DNA from: Cupriavidus necator N-1
GTDB lineage: Bacteria > Pseudomonadota > Gammaproteobacteria > Burkholderiales > Burkholderiaceae
DNA length: 64,000 nt
Assembly (NCBI RefSeq): GCF_000219215.1
Contig: NC_015723.1
Span: 930,001 to 994,000, forward strand
Direction of reading: 5' to 3'
The position numbers were made by a program, and so were the translations under genes. The notes beneath the pieces are model-generated. The model saw only the letters and a program-made list of their open reading frames with translations. It did no database searches and was not told the origin of the DNA. Below are positions 41,352-49,054 of this stretch, piece by piece; the first letter of the stretch is position 1; each line of letters begins with the position of its first letter.

Positions 41352-42269
41352 ATGATCGTACGGCCAAAGAGAAACTGGTTCAGCATGCTGTTCGTATGGA
41401 GCGGGTCAGTCTTGCAGACCATCATTCCGCAGCTGCTCTTCCTGGCTCTTGTCAGCGGCTTCGCTGTCCTGACCCAAGGGCGGATACTGGGCGAAAAGAT
41501 CCCGCTCAATACCGCCCCTTTCACGCTATTTGGCGTGGCGCTGACCATCTTTCTTGCGTTCCGGAACAATGCCAGCTACGAACGCTTCAAAGAAGCACGC
41601 TACCTTTGGGGGCACGTGCTCATCGCCTCACGCTCGCTCACCTCGCAGATACTGTGTTATCTCCCCGAGGACCGCAGTGAGGATCGGATCCAGCTGGTCA
41701 ATCATCTGATTGCGTTTGCCTATTCGCTAAAGCATGAGCTTCGCAAGACGGACCCGACCCAGGATCTGGTTCGGCTTGTCGGGCGCGACGCGATGGAGGC
41801 CTTGCGTTCCAAGCACTATCGGCCGACGGCAATCCTCAATGAGGTACGCCATAGACTCTCGCGCCTGCAATTTCGTGCCGTGATCTCGGAGAACAAGCTC
41901 TGGATGCTTGATGCCCAGATCAACGAACTGGCGACGACGGTCGGCGGGTGCGAGCGCATTGCATCCACCCCGATCCCGTTTTCCTACGGGGTCCTGCTGC
42001 ATCGCACCGTGTACGCCTATTGCATCATGCTGCCATTTGGCCTGGTGGATTCGACCGAGCTGTTCACGCCAATCATCTGCGTCTTTGTTGCTTACACGCT
42101 GATCGCGCTGGAAGCAATCGCCGACGAAGTGTCCGAGCCGTTCAGCGAGGCGCCCAACGCTCTGGCACTCGATGCCATCGCACGCAACATCGAGCGCTCG
42201 CTGCTGGAGCTGTCCAATCGGGAGATTCCCGAGGAGAAATTACCGGACCGTCAGTATCAACTGACGTAG
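41352..42269 (+). CDS. Bestrophin family (YneE/RFP-TM type) membrane protein
   Basis: 305 residues starting MIVRPKRNWFSMLFVWSGSVLQTIIPQLLFLALVSGFAVLTQG, then IPLNTAPFTLFGVALTIFLAFRNNASYERFKEARYLWGHVLIASRSL, which is the bestrophin signature (FRNNASYERFWEAR). Further helices: PFSYGVLLHRTVYAYCIMLPFGLVDSTELFTPIICVFVAYTLIALEAIADEVSEPF. Forms a pentameric anion or cation channel in the inner membrane. Its ribosome site is weak (AAGAAAAATC). Between the molybdoenzyme and the convergent encapsulin gene; no obvious functional link. Confidence 0.93.
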   Translation: MIVRPKRNWFSMLFVWSGSVLQTIIPQLLFLALVSGFAVLTQGRILGEKIPLNTAPFTLFGVALTIFLAFRNNASYERFKEARYLWGHVLIASRSLTSQILCYLPEDRSEDRIQLVNHLIAFAYSLKHELRKTDPTQDLVRLVGRDAMEALRSKHYRPTAILNEVRHRLSRLQFRAVISENKLWMLDAQINELATTVGGCERIASTPIPFSYGVLLHRTVYAYCIMLPFGLVDSTELFTPIICVFVAYTLIALEAIADEVSEPFSEAPNALALDAIARNIERSLLELSNREIPEEKLPDRQYQLT

Positions 42270-42331
42270 GGGGCGGCGCTGCAGTCAGTCCGGCGCGCCG
42301 AAACGGACCGCGCCGGCTCAATCGACAAGCA

Positions 42332-43150
42332 TTATTTTCCGGGTGCTTGCCCTGTCAGTTCAAGCGGAACCGATGCCTCGCTCGTCAGCATCAGGAACGT
42401 CAGCGTTTCACGCAGGTACAGCCGTACCACCTGCTCCGTATGGCTGCTATAGCCGATCGAGAGATCCTCGCCAAGGTGCAAGGCGTAGTCACCGCCGCGG
42501 GTCGACATTACACTGCCGCCGCTGATCGCCGGCGCCCAGATGATCTCGCCGCTGACGATCCGCTTGATGTGGTCAATGACCGGGTAGCCCTGGTCGCGCC
42601 CGCCCGCGAGCGCGGTGTATGCGTCGGCGCCAAGGAGCACGGAGTAGGGGCCGTCGACGCCCACCAGCTTCAACGCCTCGAGCGCATCGCTGATCACCTG
42701 CGGATATTCGTTGACGTCGGCCGGCAGCGTGAACTTCGGATTCGACGAGCCTTGGTGGATGCCAACGACGCCCGCCTGCCGATAGCCGTCGAAGATGGCC
42801 CGATCCTCCGCAAAGGCAAGCTGTTTGGCCGCTTCCTTGGCCGGCTGCCAGTCGGAGTCGCGCGCGCCGCGCTCGACGCTGTCGATCGCTTCGCGCTGGA
42901 GTTCAAACGGCACGGTCAGCTGGACCAGGGCCCTGACCTCGCGCAGCTTCGCGCCGACGCCCTGCAGCGGCGCCTCGAGGTCCAGCAGGTGCCCGGTACC
43001 CACGCCGGCCAGTTCGGGGCCGCCGGGGCCGATCACGTCTGTCACGCGCCGTCCGGCGACGGAACGCTTGAAGGTGCGCGCCACTTCCTCTTCAATTTGA
43101 GACCATGCGGCGCTGGTGATTGGGGCGAGTTCGCGGTGCAGGTTATTCAT
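42332..43150 (-). CDS. Family 1 encapsulin nanocompartment shell protein
   Basis: 272 residues, HK97-fold shell protein. Starts MNNLHRELAPITSAAWSQIEEEVARTFKRSVAGRRVTDVIGPGG and contains REVRALVQLTVPFELQREAIDSVERGARDSDWQPAKEAAKQLAFAEDRAIFDGY and the C-terminal YALHLGEDLSIGYSSHTEQVVRLYLRETLTFLMLTSEASVPL, the family 1 encapsulin pattern. The ATG at 43148-43150 is chosen (AAGGGA 9 nt upstream); it overlaps the DyP peroxidase stop by 8 nt, so the shell is translationally coupled to its cargo. About 60 copies should form a ~24 nm T=1 shell around the peroxidase. Confidence 0.95.
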   Translation of the reverse strand: MNNLHRELAPITSAAWSQIEEEVARTFKRSVAGRRVTDVIGPGGPELAGVGTGHLLDLEAPLQGVGAKLREVRALVQLTVPFELQREAIDSVERGARDSDWQPAKEAAKQLAFAEDRAIFDGYRQAGVVGIHQGSSNPKFTLPADVNEYPQVISDALEALKLVGVDGPYSVLLGADAYTALAGGRDQGYPVIDHIKRIVSGEIIWAPAISGGSVMSTRGGDYALHLGEDLSIGYSSHTEQVVRLYLRETLTFLMLTSEASVPLELTGQAPGK

Positions 43151-44192
43151 ATTCACGGTTCCCTTTGAGCGATCCGATATTCAATGAGCCTTCCCGGTGC
43201 GGTGCGGCCGACGGTGAGGGCGCCGGTTGGCTATCACTGACAGCAGGGGCTTCGCGGTCCGCAAGCCCTTCAAGCAGGTCGGCCGACGGCACAAAGAACA
43301 GGCTGCCGGTGACTGCCTTGCTGAAGTCGAGCAGCCGGTCGTAATTGCCGGGCGGCAATCCGACGAACATGTTCTCGAGCATCTTCTCGATCGGCGCGGG
43401 CGAACGGGCGTAGCCGATGAAGTAGGTGCCGAACTCGCCCGCTCCCGGGCGCCCGAATGGCATGTTGTCACGCAAGATCTTCACCTCTTGCCCGTTCTCG
43501 ACCAGCGTTGTCAGCGAACTGTGCGATGACGAGGGTTTGATCTCTTCGTCCAGTTCGATGTCGGACAGCTTCTTGCGTCCGATGATCAGTTCCTGTGTCT
43601 CCACGGGAAGGGCATTCCACCCCGTCATATTGTGCAGATATTTCTGCACGATGACGTAGCTGCCGCCGGCAAACTCGGCATCCTCGTCGCCGATCACCGT
43701 GAAATCGACCGCCTCGCGTCCGGCCGGATTCTCCGTGCCATCGACAAAGCCGATCATCGCCCGCATGTCGAAGTTGCGAAAGCCGTGCACCTCGTCGACG
43801 ACCTGGATCGCATCGCCAAGCTTGCCGAGCAGTTGCGTGGCAAGCTCGAAGCACAGGTCCATCGAATCGGCACGGATGTGCAACAGCAGGTCACCCGGCG
43901 TGGCGATGGCGACGCGATCGCCGGTGCCGAACTCCCGGAACGGATGCAGCGCCGCGGGACGGGGCTTGCCGAACAGCCTGTCCCAAGCGTCGGAGCCGAA
44001 GCCGCAGACACAGGACAGGTTGCCTGACGGCACGCGATGGCCGACCGCGCGCACGATGGCGGCAACGTCGGCACACCATGCGCGGACGGTGTCGGCGTGG
44101 TCGTCGCCGTCGGTGAGCGTCGCAACGATGAATATGGCGCTGCGGGTGACTGTGCCGGAAACAGCTTGCGGTTCGGGGGAATTTGTAGGCAT
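43143..44192 (-). CDS. Dye-decolorizing (DyP) peroxidase, encapsulin cargo
   Basis: 349 residues. The DyP motif GFVDGTENP is at 148-156 with the catalytic Asp151; the heme-ligand His is in SSSHSSL (H224) and the distal Arg in ILRDNMPFG (R241), all at the positions known for B-type DyPs. A Pro/Ser/Ala-rich linker follows, and the C-terminus carries the cargo-loading peptide GSLNIGSLKG (335-344), the signature that docks on the inner face of encapsulin. It should oxidise phenolic or dye-like substrates, or protect against peroxide, inside the shell. First gene of the two-gene operon with encapsulin. Confidence 0.96.
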   Translation of the reverse strand: MPTNSPEPQAVSGTVTRSAIFIVATLTDGDDHADTVRAWCADVAAIVRAVGHRVPSGNLSCVCGFGSDAWDRLFGKPRPAALHPFREFGTGDRVAIATPGDLLLHIRADSMDLCFELATQLLGKLGDAIQVVDEVHGFRNFDMRAMIGFVDGTENPAGREAVDFTVIGDEDAEFAGGSYVIVQKYLHNMTGWNALPVETQELIIGRKKLSDIELDEEIKPSSSHSSLTTLVENGQEVKILRDNMPFGRPGAGEFGTYFIGYARSPAPIEKMLENMFVGLPPGNYDRLLDFSKAVTGSLFFVPSADLLEGLADREAPAVSDSQPAPSPSAAPHREGSLNIGSLKGNREYE

Positions 44193-44211
44193 CGGGCGCT
44201 TCTTGTTGGTG

Positions 44212-44226
44212 AAACCGATACGGTTT
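44212..44226. promoter_or_regulatory. Inverted repeat before the DyP-encapsulin operon
   Basis: AAACCG-ata-CGGTTT lies 20 nt upstream of the DyP start codon on the minus strand, a fitting place for a repressor site or a promoter-proximal element. Confidence 0.45.
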
Positions 44227-44353
44227 TCGGGCTGACGGAAGAGAATTCAACGCATAAGCCTACACGAATTGTGTGGTGCCTCTGACCTTTCATTTCCTCC
44301 TGACCAGGCAGTATCAATCGCCGTTGCAAATTGCGCAACGCCGGCGCTGGCGC

Positions 44354-45514
44354 TCACGTCAGCTTGTAGGATCTGGCCCCTGTTCCCGCAAGTCCGCCAC
44401 CGTCAACGATGAGATATTCCTCGCGAATGGGGGTGCCATCGAAATAGCTTTCCAGGATTTCCAGCGTGCCAGCGGTATAGCGGGCCTGCGCGGAGAGCGA
44501 GGTCCCGGAGATATGGGGGGTCATGCCGTTGAAAGGCATGGTTCGCCAGGGATGATCCGGGGGCGCTGGTTCGGGGAACCACACGTCACCGCCATAGGCG
44601 GCAATGTGGCCGGACTTGACCGCACGCACAACCGCGTCGCGGTCAACCAGTTCTGCGCGCGCCGTATTGATGAGGTAGGCGCCGCGCTTCATCCTGGCGA
44701 GCATCCTGTCATCAAAAAAATGCATGGTTGAGGGATAAAGGGGTATCTGCAGGCTGACAAAGTCCATGGCGCTCACGAGCGATTCGGCATCGGGGTGGAA
44801 AGTCAGGCCCAGTTCCTGCTCGATCTCCGGGCTGAGTCGGTGCCGCTGGGTGTAATGCAACTGCAGGCCAAAAGGCTTGAGCCTGCGCAGCACCGCGAGA
44901 CCGATCCGGCCGGCGCCGATCGTGCCGAATTGCATGCCTTCCATGTCATAGCTGCGTGACACGCAGTCGGCAATATTCCACCCGCCACGCAAGGCGATCT
45001 CATGGGATGGCAGGTAGTTGCGGACCAGCGCCAGCATCGTCAGTATGACGTGCTCCGCCACGCTGATGCTGTTTGATCCCGTCACTTCGGCGACGGTGAT
45101 GTGGGCACGGGCGGCCGCCTCAAGATCGACATGATCGGAGCCGATGCCCGCAGTCAGCGCAAGCTTCAGCTTCCTTGCCCTGGCGATTCGCTCCCTGGTC
45201 AGGTAAGCCGGCCAGAATGGCTGCGAAATGACCACTTCAGCATCGGGAAGATGCTTCTCAAACGCAGAGTCAGCCCCATCCTTGTCGCTGGTCACGATGA
45301 GTTCGTGGCCCAGCCCCTCCAGATAGCCGCGAAGACCCAGCTCGCCGGAGACCGACCCCACAAGTTCGCCGGGCTTGAATCCGAGCGCTGCCTTCGAGGT
45401 CGGGGCAGTCTGGCCGTTGTCATAGGTCGTGATCACCGGAATGTCATCGCGGACATAGTGCGGCGGATATCCGGAGACCGGATCCGGATAAAGGACACAT
45501 AGGACTTTCGCCAT
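44354..45514 (-). CDS. fdh: Formate dehydrogenase, D-2-hydroxyacid dehydrogenase type (probably NADP-preferring)
   Basis: 386 residues from the ATG at 45512-45514. It matches the metal-free FDH family throughout: VVISQPFWPAYLTRERI (formate pocket), TAGIGSDHVDL, SNSISVAEHVIL, FGTIGAGRIG (Rossmann loop, 196-205), INTARAELVDRD (R286), GGDVWFPEPAPPDHPWRTMP and MTPHISGT (H334). Position 223, in HYTQRHRLS, is Gln, whereas the NAD-specific Pseudomonas enzyme has Asp (HYTDRHR). Gly146, Gln223 and Ala287 and the length of 386 agree with what I recall of the NADP-dependent Burkholderia stabilis enzyme. It oxidises formate to CO2 in the cytoplasm, giving NADPH or NADH. Own promoter in the 357-nt region upstream. 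Confidence 0.95.
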   Translation of the reverse strand: MAKVLCVLYPDPVSGYPPHYVRDDIPVITTYDNGQTAPTSKAALGFKPGELVGSVSGELGLRGYLEGLGHELIVTSDKDGADSAFEKHLPDAEVVISQPFWPAYLTRERIARARKLKLALTAGIGSDHVDLEAAARAHITVAEVTGSNSISVAEHVILTMLALVRNYLPSHEIALRGGWNIADCVSRSYDMEGMQFGTIGAGRIGLAVLRRLKPFGLQLHYTQRHRLSPEIEQELGLTFHPDAESLVSAMDFVSLQIPLYPSTMHFFDDRMLARMKRGAYLINTARAELVDRDAVVRAVKSGHIAAYGGDVWFPEPAPPDHPWRTMPFNGMTPHISGTSLSAQARYTAGTLEILESYFDGTPIREEYLIVDGGGLAGTGARSYKLT

Positions 45515-45654
45515 GAGAGTTCGATTCCTTTCCTGCTTTGCAGCGACATGGTCGGCCAGCCGATCCAGACTGCTGAGCAAGGCCCATGCCTGCGACAGCA
45601 TCGCTGGGTAGTCGGGAGGTTCCGGCGTACTGCAAGCGCTGCGGGGCCTGTGCG

Positions 45655-45671
45655 ATGGACAAAATGTCCAT
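45655..45671. promoter_or_regulatory. Inverted repeat ATGGACA-N3-TGTCCAT
   Basis: Perfect 7-bp arms around AAA, 141 nt upstream of the FDH start (minus strand). An extra TGTCCAT half-site follows about 34 nt later. Candidate binding site for a dimeric regulator of fdh. Confidence 0.5.
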
Positions 45672-45712
45672 GCTGAGCCAGGTCTCTCGGGTCAATCTGT
45701 CCATCCCGTTGT

Positions 45713-45766
45713 CACTTAAGGCATCGCTTATAGGCGCGCAAAGAATCGCTGAATTTACCTTAAGTG
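45713..45766. repeat. Paired inverted CACTTAAGG / CCTTAAGTG sites
   Basis: Two perfectly complementary 9-mers, each containing the 6-bp palindrome CTTAAG, separated by 36 nt. They may be two regulator sites upstream of the selB leader, or arms of a large cruciform. Confidence 0.45.
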
Positions 45767-45871
45767 GCCAGGCAATTATCTTGTCTCCAACGATGCAGGA
45801 ACACTAAGCGCAGCGGCGTCGATGCACGCTTGAGCAAGCCTCATCGGCCATTCGGATAAGGATAGGAGACC

Positions 45872-45958
45872 ATGCATGTTCACGACGAGGATATTCCCGC
45901 GGCAGTCCCTGATGGTCTCCGGCGCGTCAGGCTGTCGGTCTACCTGACGCAGCCATGA
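45872..45958 (+). CDS. 28-residue leader ORF translationally coupled to selB
   Basis: ATG at 45872 follows TAGGAGACC, the best ribosome binding site of the region. The peptide runs MHVHDEDIPAAVP to LSVYLTQP and stops with TGA inside ATGA, the A-T-G of which is the selB start. In-frame stops lie directly upstream, so it is not the tail of a longer gene. I do not recognise the peptide. Because selB has no site of its own, ribosomes finishing this ORF would start selB. The 3' half of the ORF encodes the hairpin at 45921-45954. Reality of translation is inferred from the site and the overlap. Confidence 0.6.
   Translation: MHVHDEDIPAAVPDGLRRVRLSVYLTQP
45921..45954 (+). promoter_or_regulatory. 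SECIS-like hairpin abutting the selB start codon
   Basis: GCGTCAGG (45924-45931) pairs with CCTGACGC (45943-45950); GGC (45921-45923) extends the stem with GCC (45952-45954), leaving a single bulged A (45951). The 11-nt loop CTGTCGGTCTA contains GGTCT, the motif bound by SelB in the fdhF SECIS apical loop; inside the loop U-A and G-U pairs next to an unpaired C can also form. The stem ends exactly before the selB ATG. E. coli selAB is known to carry a SECIS-like element in its leader. That this one binds SelB is an inference. Confidence 0.5.
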
Positions 45959-47865
45959 TCGTCGGCACGGCAGGACATATCCATCACGGCAAGACCAGCC
46001 TGGTTAGGGCGCTGTCGGGCATGGATGCCGACCGCCTGAAGGAGAAGAAGGTGCGCGAGGTCTCGATCGAGCCTGGCTATGCGTACGTGCCGCTCGAGAA
46101 CGGCGACGTGCTCGGCCTGGTCGATGTCCCGGGCCACCAAAAGCTGATTCACACCATGGCCGCGGGCGCATGCGGTATTGACTTCGCGCTGCTCGTGGTC
46201 GCCGCCGATGCCGGCGTGATGCCGCAAACGCGCGAGCACCTTGCCATTGTGCAACTGCTCGGCATCCGGCGCGGCGCGATTGCGCTGACCAAGGTCGATC
46301 GCGTGGATGACGCGCGGCTGCGGCAGGTGCGCGCGGAGATTGCGTCGTTCCGGCGCGGCAGCATGCTGGAGGATGCACCGGTTTTTGAAACCTGCGCAAC
46401 GCGCGCCGACGATCCGGGTGTGAACGCGTTGAAGCGGCACCTGCACGCGGCCGCGGCTGCGTCGCGCACCAGGCGCGACGACGGGCTGTTCCGCCTTGCG
46501 GTTGACCGGGTCTTCACGCTTGCCGGGCAAGGAACGATCGTGACCGGAACCGTGGTGTCCGGGCGCATCCATGTCGGCGACAGGGTGTTGCTCGCACCGA
46601 AGAACGAGTCTGTGCGCGTGAGCAGCATCCATGCGCAGAATCGTCCTGCTGCTGCCGGGCGGGCGGGGCAGCGCTGCGCGCTGAACCTGGCCGGCATCGG
46701 CAAGGGCGCGATCGAACGCGGTGACTGGGTGGTCGATGTGCGCCTGGCACGGGCGTCGGAGCGCATCGATGTGATGCTGACCCTGTTGCCAGACGCCCCT
46801 GCGCTGGAGCACTGGGCGCCCATGCATATTCACCTGGGCACGCAGCACCAGGTGGCACGTGTCGCGCTGCTCGATGGCCCGACGCTTGCGCCCGGGCAGC
46901 GCGCGCGCGTGCAGCTTGTGTTCGAGCGGCCGGTGTGCGCGCTGCCTGGCGATCCCTTTGTCGTGCGGAACGCGCAGGCTAGCCGCACCATCGGCGGCGG
47001 AGATGTACTCGATCCGTTCGCGCCCGCGCGCAAGCGCCGTTCCCCGGCGCGGCTGGCGTGGCTCGACGCAATGCAGGCCATGCTTGACACTGGCTCGGTC
47101 GGGGCATTGCTTGAGCAGGCGCCAAACGGGCTGTCGCGCGCGCTGCTGGAGCGGCTGAGCGGCATGCCGGCGGCGGCCATCGAACTGCCGCGGGACACGC
47201 GCGTGATTGAACTTCCGGGCGACGATGCCTTGCTGGTGTCCAGCGCGGCGTGGCGGGCGCTGGCGGGCCGATTGACCACTGCCCTCCGGCAATTCCACCA
47301 ACGCTCGCCGGATGTGCTTGGCCCGGAGGTGGCGCGTTTGCGCAGGATCGCCGCGCCGCTCGCGCAAGACGCGTTGTGGAGTGCGGTCGTCGATGACGCC
47401 TGCGCGCGCGGTGACATCATCAGGAACGGGCCCTGGCTGCACCTGCCCGAGCACACCGTGACGCTCGACGATGCGGATCGCTCGCTTGCCGCGACATTGC
47501 AGCAGGACATGAAAGCGGGGCGCTTCGATCCGCCATGGGTGCGCGAGCTGGCGAGCGCGCATGGCGTGCCGGAGGACAGGGTGCGGCAACTGATGCGCAA
47601 GCTCGCACGTCATGGCGAGACGTTTCAGGTCGTGCACGACCTCTTCTACGATCCGGAGGCGATTCGCGAGCTGGCCTTGCTCGCCGCTGTCGACGCCAGC
47701 AAGAACGCCGGCACGGTCGTCGCCGGGGCATTTCGCAATGCCACCGGACTCGGACGAAAACGTGCGGTTCAGGTCCTGGAATTCTTTGACCGTGTTGGCT
47801 ATACGCGCTTCGACCGTGGCCGGCATCTGGTGCGCACGGACAGTCGTTGGCTGGAGTTGCTCTGA
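45955..47865 (+). CDS. selB: Selenocysteine-specific elongation factor SelB
   Basis: 636 residues. G-domain motifs: AGHIHHGKTS (7-15), DVPGH (57-61) and LTKVD (111-115); then the EF-Tu-like domains 2-3 and selB-specific domain with TGTVVSGRIHVGDRVLLAP, and a C-terminal set of winged helices (about 380-636, e.g. DRVRQLMRKLARHGETFQVVHDLFY and ATGLGRKRAVQVLEFFDRVGYTR) that bind the SECIS RNA. It brings Sec-tRNA to UGA codons. Starting ATG exactly fits the family N-terminus but lacks a ribosome site; it overlaps the leader ORF stop. No selA, selC or selenoprotein gene is in the window; mrp and pyk follow as an operon. Confidence 0.96.
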   Translation: MIVGTAGHIHHGKTSLVRALSGMDADRLKEKKVREVSIEPGYAYVPLENGDVLGLVDVPGHQKLIHTMAAGACGIDFALLVVAADAGVMPQTREHLAIVQLLGIRRGAIALTKVDRVDDARLRQVRAEIASFRRGSMLEDAPVFETCATRADDPGVNALKRHLHAAAAASRTRRDDGLFRLAVDRVFTLAGQGTIVTGTVVSGRIHVGDRVLLAPKNESVRVSSIHAQNRPAAAGRAGQRCALNLAGIGKGAIERGDWVVDVRLARASERIDVMLTLLPDAPALEHWAPMHIHLGTQHQVARVALLDGPTLAPGQRARVQLVFERPVCALPGDPFVVRNAQASRTIGGGDVLDPFAPARKRRSPARLAWLDAMQAMLDTGSVGALLEQAPNGLSRALLERLSGMPAAAIELPRDTRVIELPGDDALLVSSAAWRALAGRLTTALRQFHQRSPDVLGPEVARLRRIAAPLAQDALWSAVVDDACARGDIIRNGPWLHLPEHTVTLDDADRSLAATLQQDMKAGRFDPPWVRELASAHGVPEDRVRQLMRKLARHGETFQVVHDLFYDPEAIRELALLAAVDASKNAGTVVAGAFRNATGLGRKRAVQVLEFFDRVGYTRFDRGRHLVRTDSRWLELL

Positions 47866-47910
47866 CAGGCGACGACTGCCTCCCTACATTCACCAGCAGC
47901 GGAGTATGTC

Positions 47911-48999
47911 TTGAGCGTCAGCACTGAGCAGGTCACCGAAGCCCTGCGCACCGTCATCGATCCCAATACGGGCAAGGACCTGGTGTCCACCCGATCGGCC
48001 AGGAATATCCGTGTCGACGGCGGCGATGTCTCGCTGGAAGTCGAACTCGGCTACCCCGCGAAGAGCCAGTTTGATCCGATCCGCAAGCTGGTGGTTGCTG
48101 CAGTGCGGCAAGTGCCAGGCGTGAGCAATGTCAGCGTGGCCGTCACCATGAAGATCGTCGCACACGCGGTGCAGCGCGGGGTCAAGCTGCTGCCGGGCGT
48201 GAAGAATGTGATCGCGGTGGCGTCGGGCAAGGGCGGTGTGGGCAAGTCCACCACGGCCGTGAACCTGGCGCTGGCGCTGGCGGCAGAAGGCGCGCGCGTC
48301 GGCATGCTCGACGCAGACATCTACGGCCCGAGCCTGCCGATGATGCTGGGCATCGACGGCCGCCCGGAATCCGCCGACGGCCAGACCATGGAGCCGCTGG
48401 AAGGCCACGGCCTGCAGGCCAACTCGATCGGCTTCCTGATCGAGCAGGACAACCCCATGGTATGGCGCGGCCCGATGGTGACCTCGGCGCTGGAGCAGTT
48501 GCTGCGCCAGACCAACTGGCACGACCTGGACTACCTGATTGTCGACATGCCGCCGGGCACCGGCGACGTCCAGCTGACGCTGTCGCAGAAGGTGCCGGTC
48601 ACCGGCGCGGTGATCGTCACCACGCCGCAGGACATCGCGCTGCTGGACGCCAAGAAGGGCCTGAAGATGTTCGAGAAGGTGGGCATTCCCATCCTGGGCA
48701 TCGTCGAGAACATGGCGGTCTACTGCTGCCCGAACTGCGGCCACGTCGAGCATATCTTCGGACACGGCGGCGGCGAGAAGATGTGCGCCGACTACGGCGT
48801 GGACCTGCTCGGCAGCCTGCCGCTGAACCTGCAGATCCGCGAGCAGGCCGACTCCGGCCGTCCGACCGTGGTGGCCGAGCCCGACAGCCCGGTGGCCGAG
48901 ATGTACCGCGCCATCGCGCGCAAGGTGGCGATCAAGGTCGCCGACAAGGCGCGCGACATGACCAGCAAGTTCCCAAGCATCGTCGTGCAGAACACCTGA
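47911..48999 (+). CDS. Mrp/ApbC family iron-sulfur cluster carrier P-loop ATPase
   Basis: 362 residues from a TTG start with GGAG 8 nt upstream. The N-terminal ~90 residues are the FeS assembly (DUF59/MIP18-like) domain (VTEALRTVIDPNTGKDLVSTRSARNI); the deviant Walker A is SGKGGVGKST (105-114); then DADIYGPSLPMMLGI, WHDLDYLIVDMPPGTGDVQLTL and the cluster-binding CCPNC (about 273-276). It carries and delivers [4Fe-4S] clusters. 45 nt after selB and 55 nt before pyk, so likely one operon. Every betaproteobacterium has a housekeeping copy, so this may be a second, dedicated one. Confidence 0.93.
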   Translation: MSVSTEQVTEALRTVIDPNTGKDLVSTRSARNIRVDGGDVSLEVELGYPAKSQFDPIRKLVVAAVRQVPGVSNVSVAVTMKIVAHAVQRGVKLLPGVKNVIAVASGKGGVGKSTTAVNLALALAAEGARVGMLDADIYGPSLPMMLGIDGRPESADGQTMEPLEGHGLQANSIGFLIEQDNPMVWRGPMVTSALEQLLRQTNWHDLDYLIVDMPPGTGDVQLTLSQKVPVTGAVIVTTPQDIALLDAKKGLKMFEKVGIPILGIVENMAVYCCPNCGHVEHIFGHGGGEKMCADYGVDLLGSLPLNLQIREQADSGRPTVVAEPDSPVAEMYRAIARKVAIKVADKARDMTSKFPSIVVQNT

Positions 49000-49054
49000 C
49001 CAGGGTGAACGATTTACGCGCGGCTCCCGTCGCGCGCTGACATGGAGCAATGGC

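Larger units (their letters stand above)
45515..45871. other. Divergent regulatory region between fdh and the selB operon
   Basis: No gene longer than a short ORF. It should contain both promoters. Two inverted repeats stand out: ATGGACA-aaa-TGTCCAT at 45655-45671 (with a further TGTCCAT half-site at about 45698-45704) and CACTTAAGG (45713-45721) with CCTTAAGTG (45758-45766), whose centres are 45 nt apart. Confidence 0.6.

Noticed and set aside
42332..43150. Prophage capsid gene
   Set aside because: The HK97-like protein is a family 1 encapsulin: cargo peptide on the adjacent DyP, length 272, and no terminase, portal or tail genes nearby.
45921..45958. Leader TGA before selB read as a selenocysteine codon
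   Set aside because: A bacterial SECIS lies just 3' of the UGA. Here the hairpin is 5' of the TGA, and read-through gives an unrelated short peptide. The hairpin is therefore considered regulatory, not decoding.
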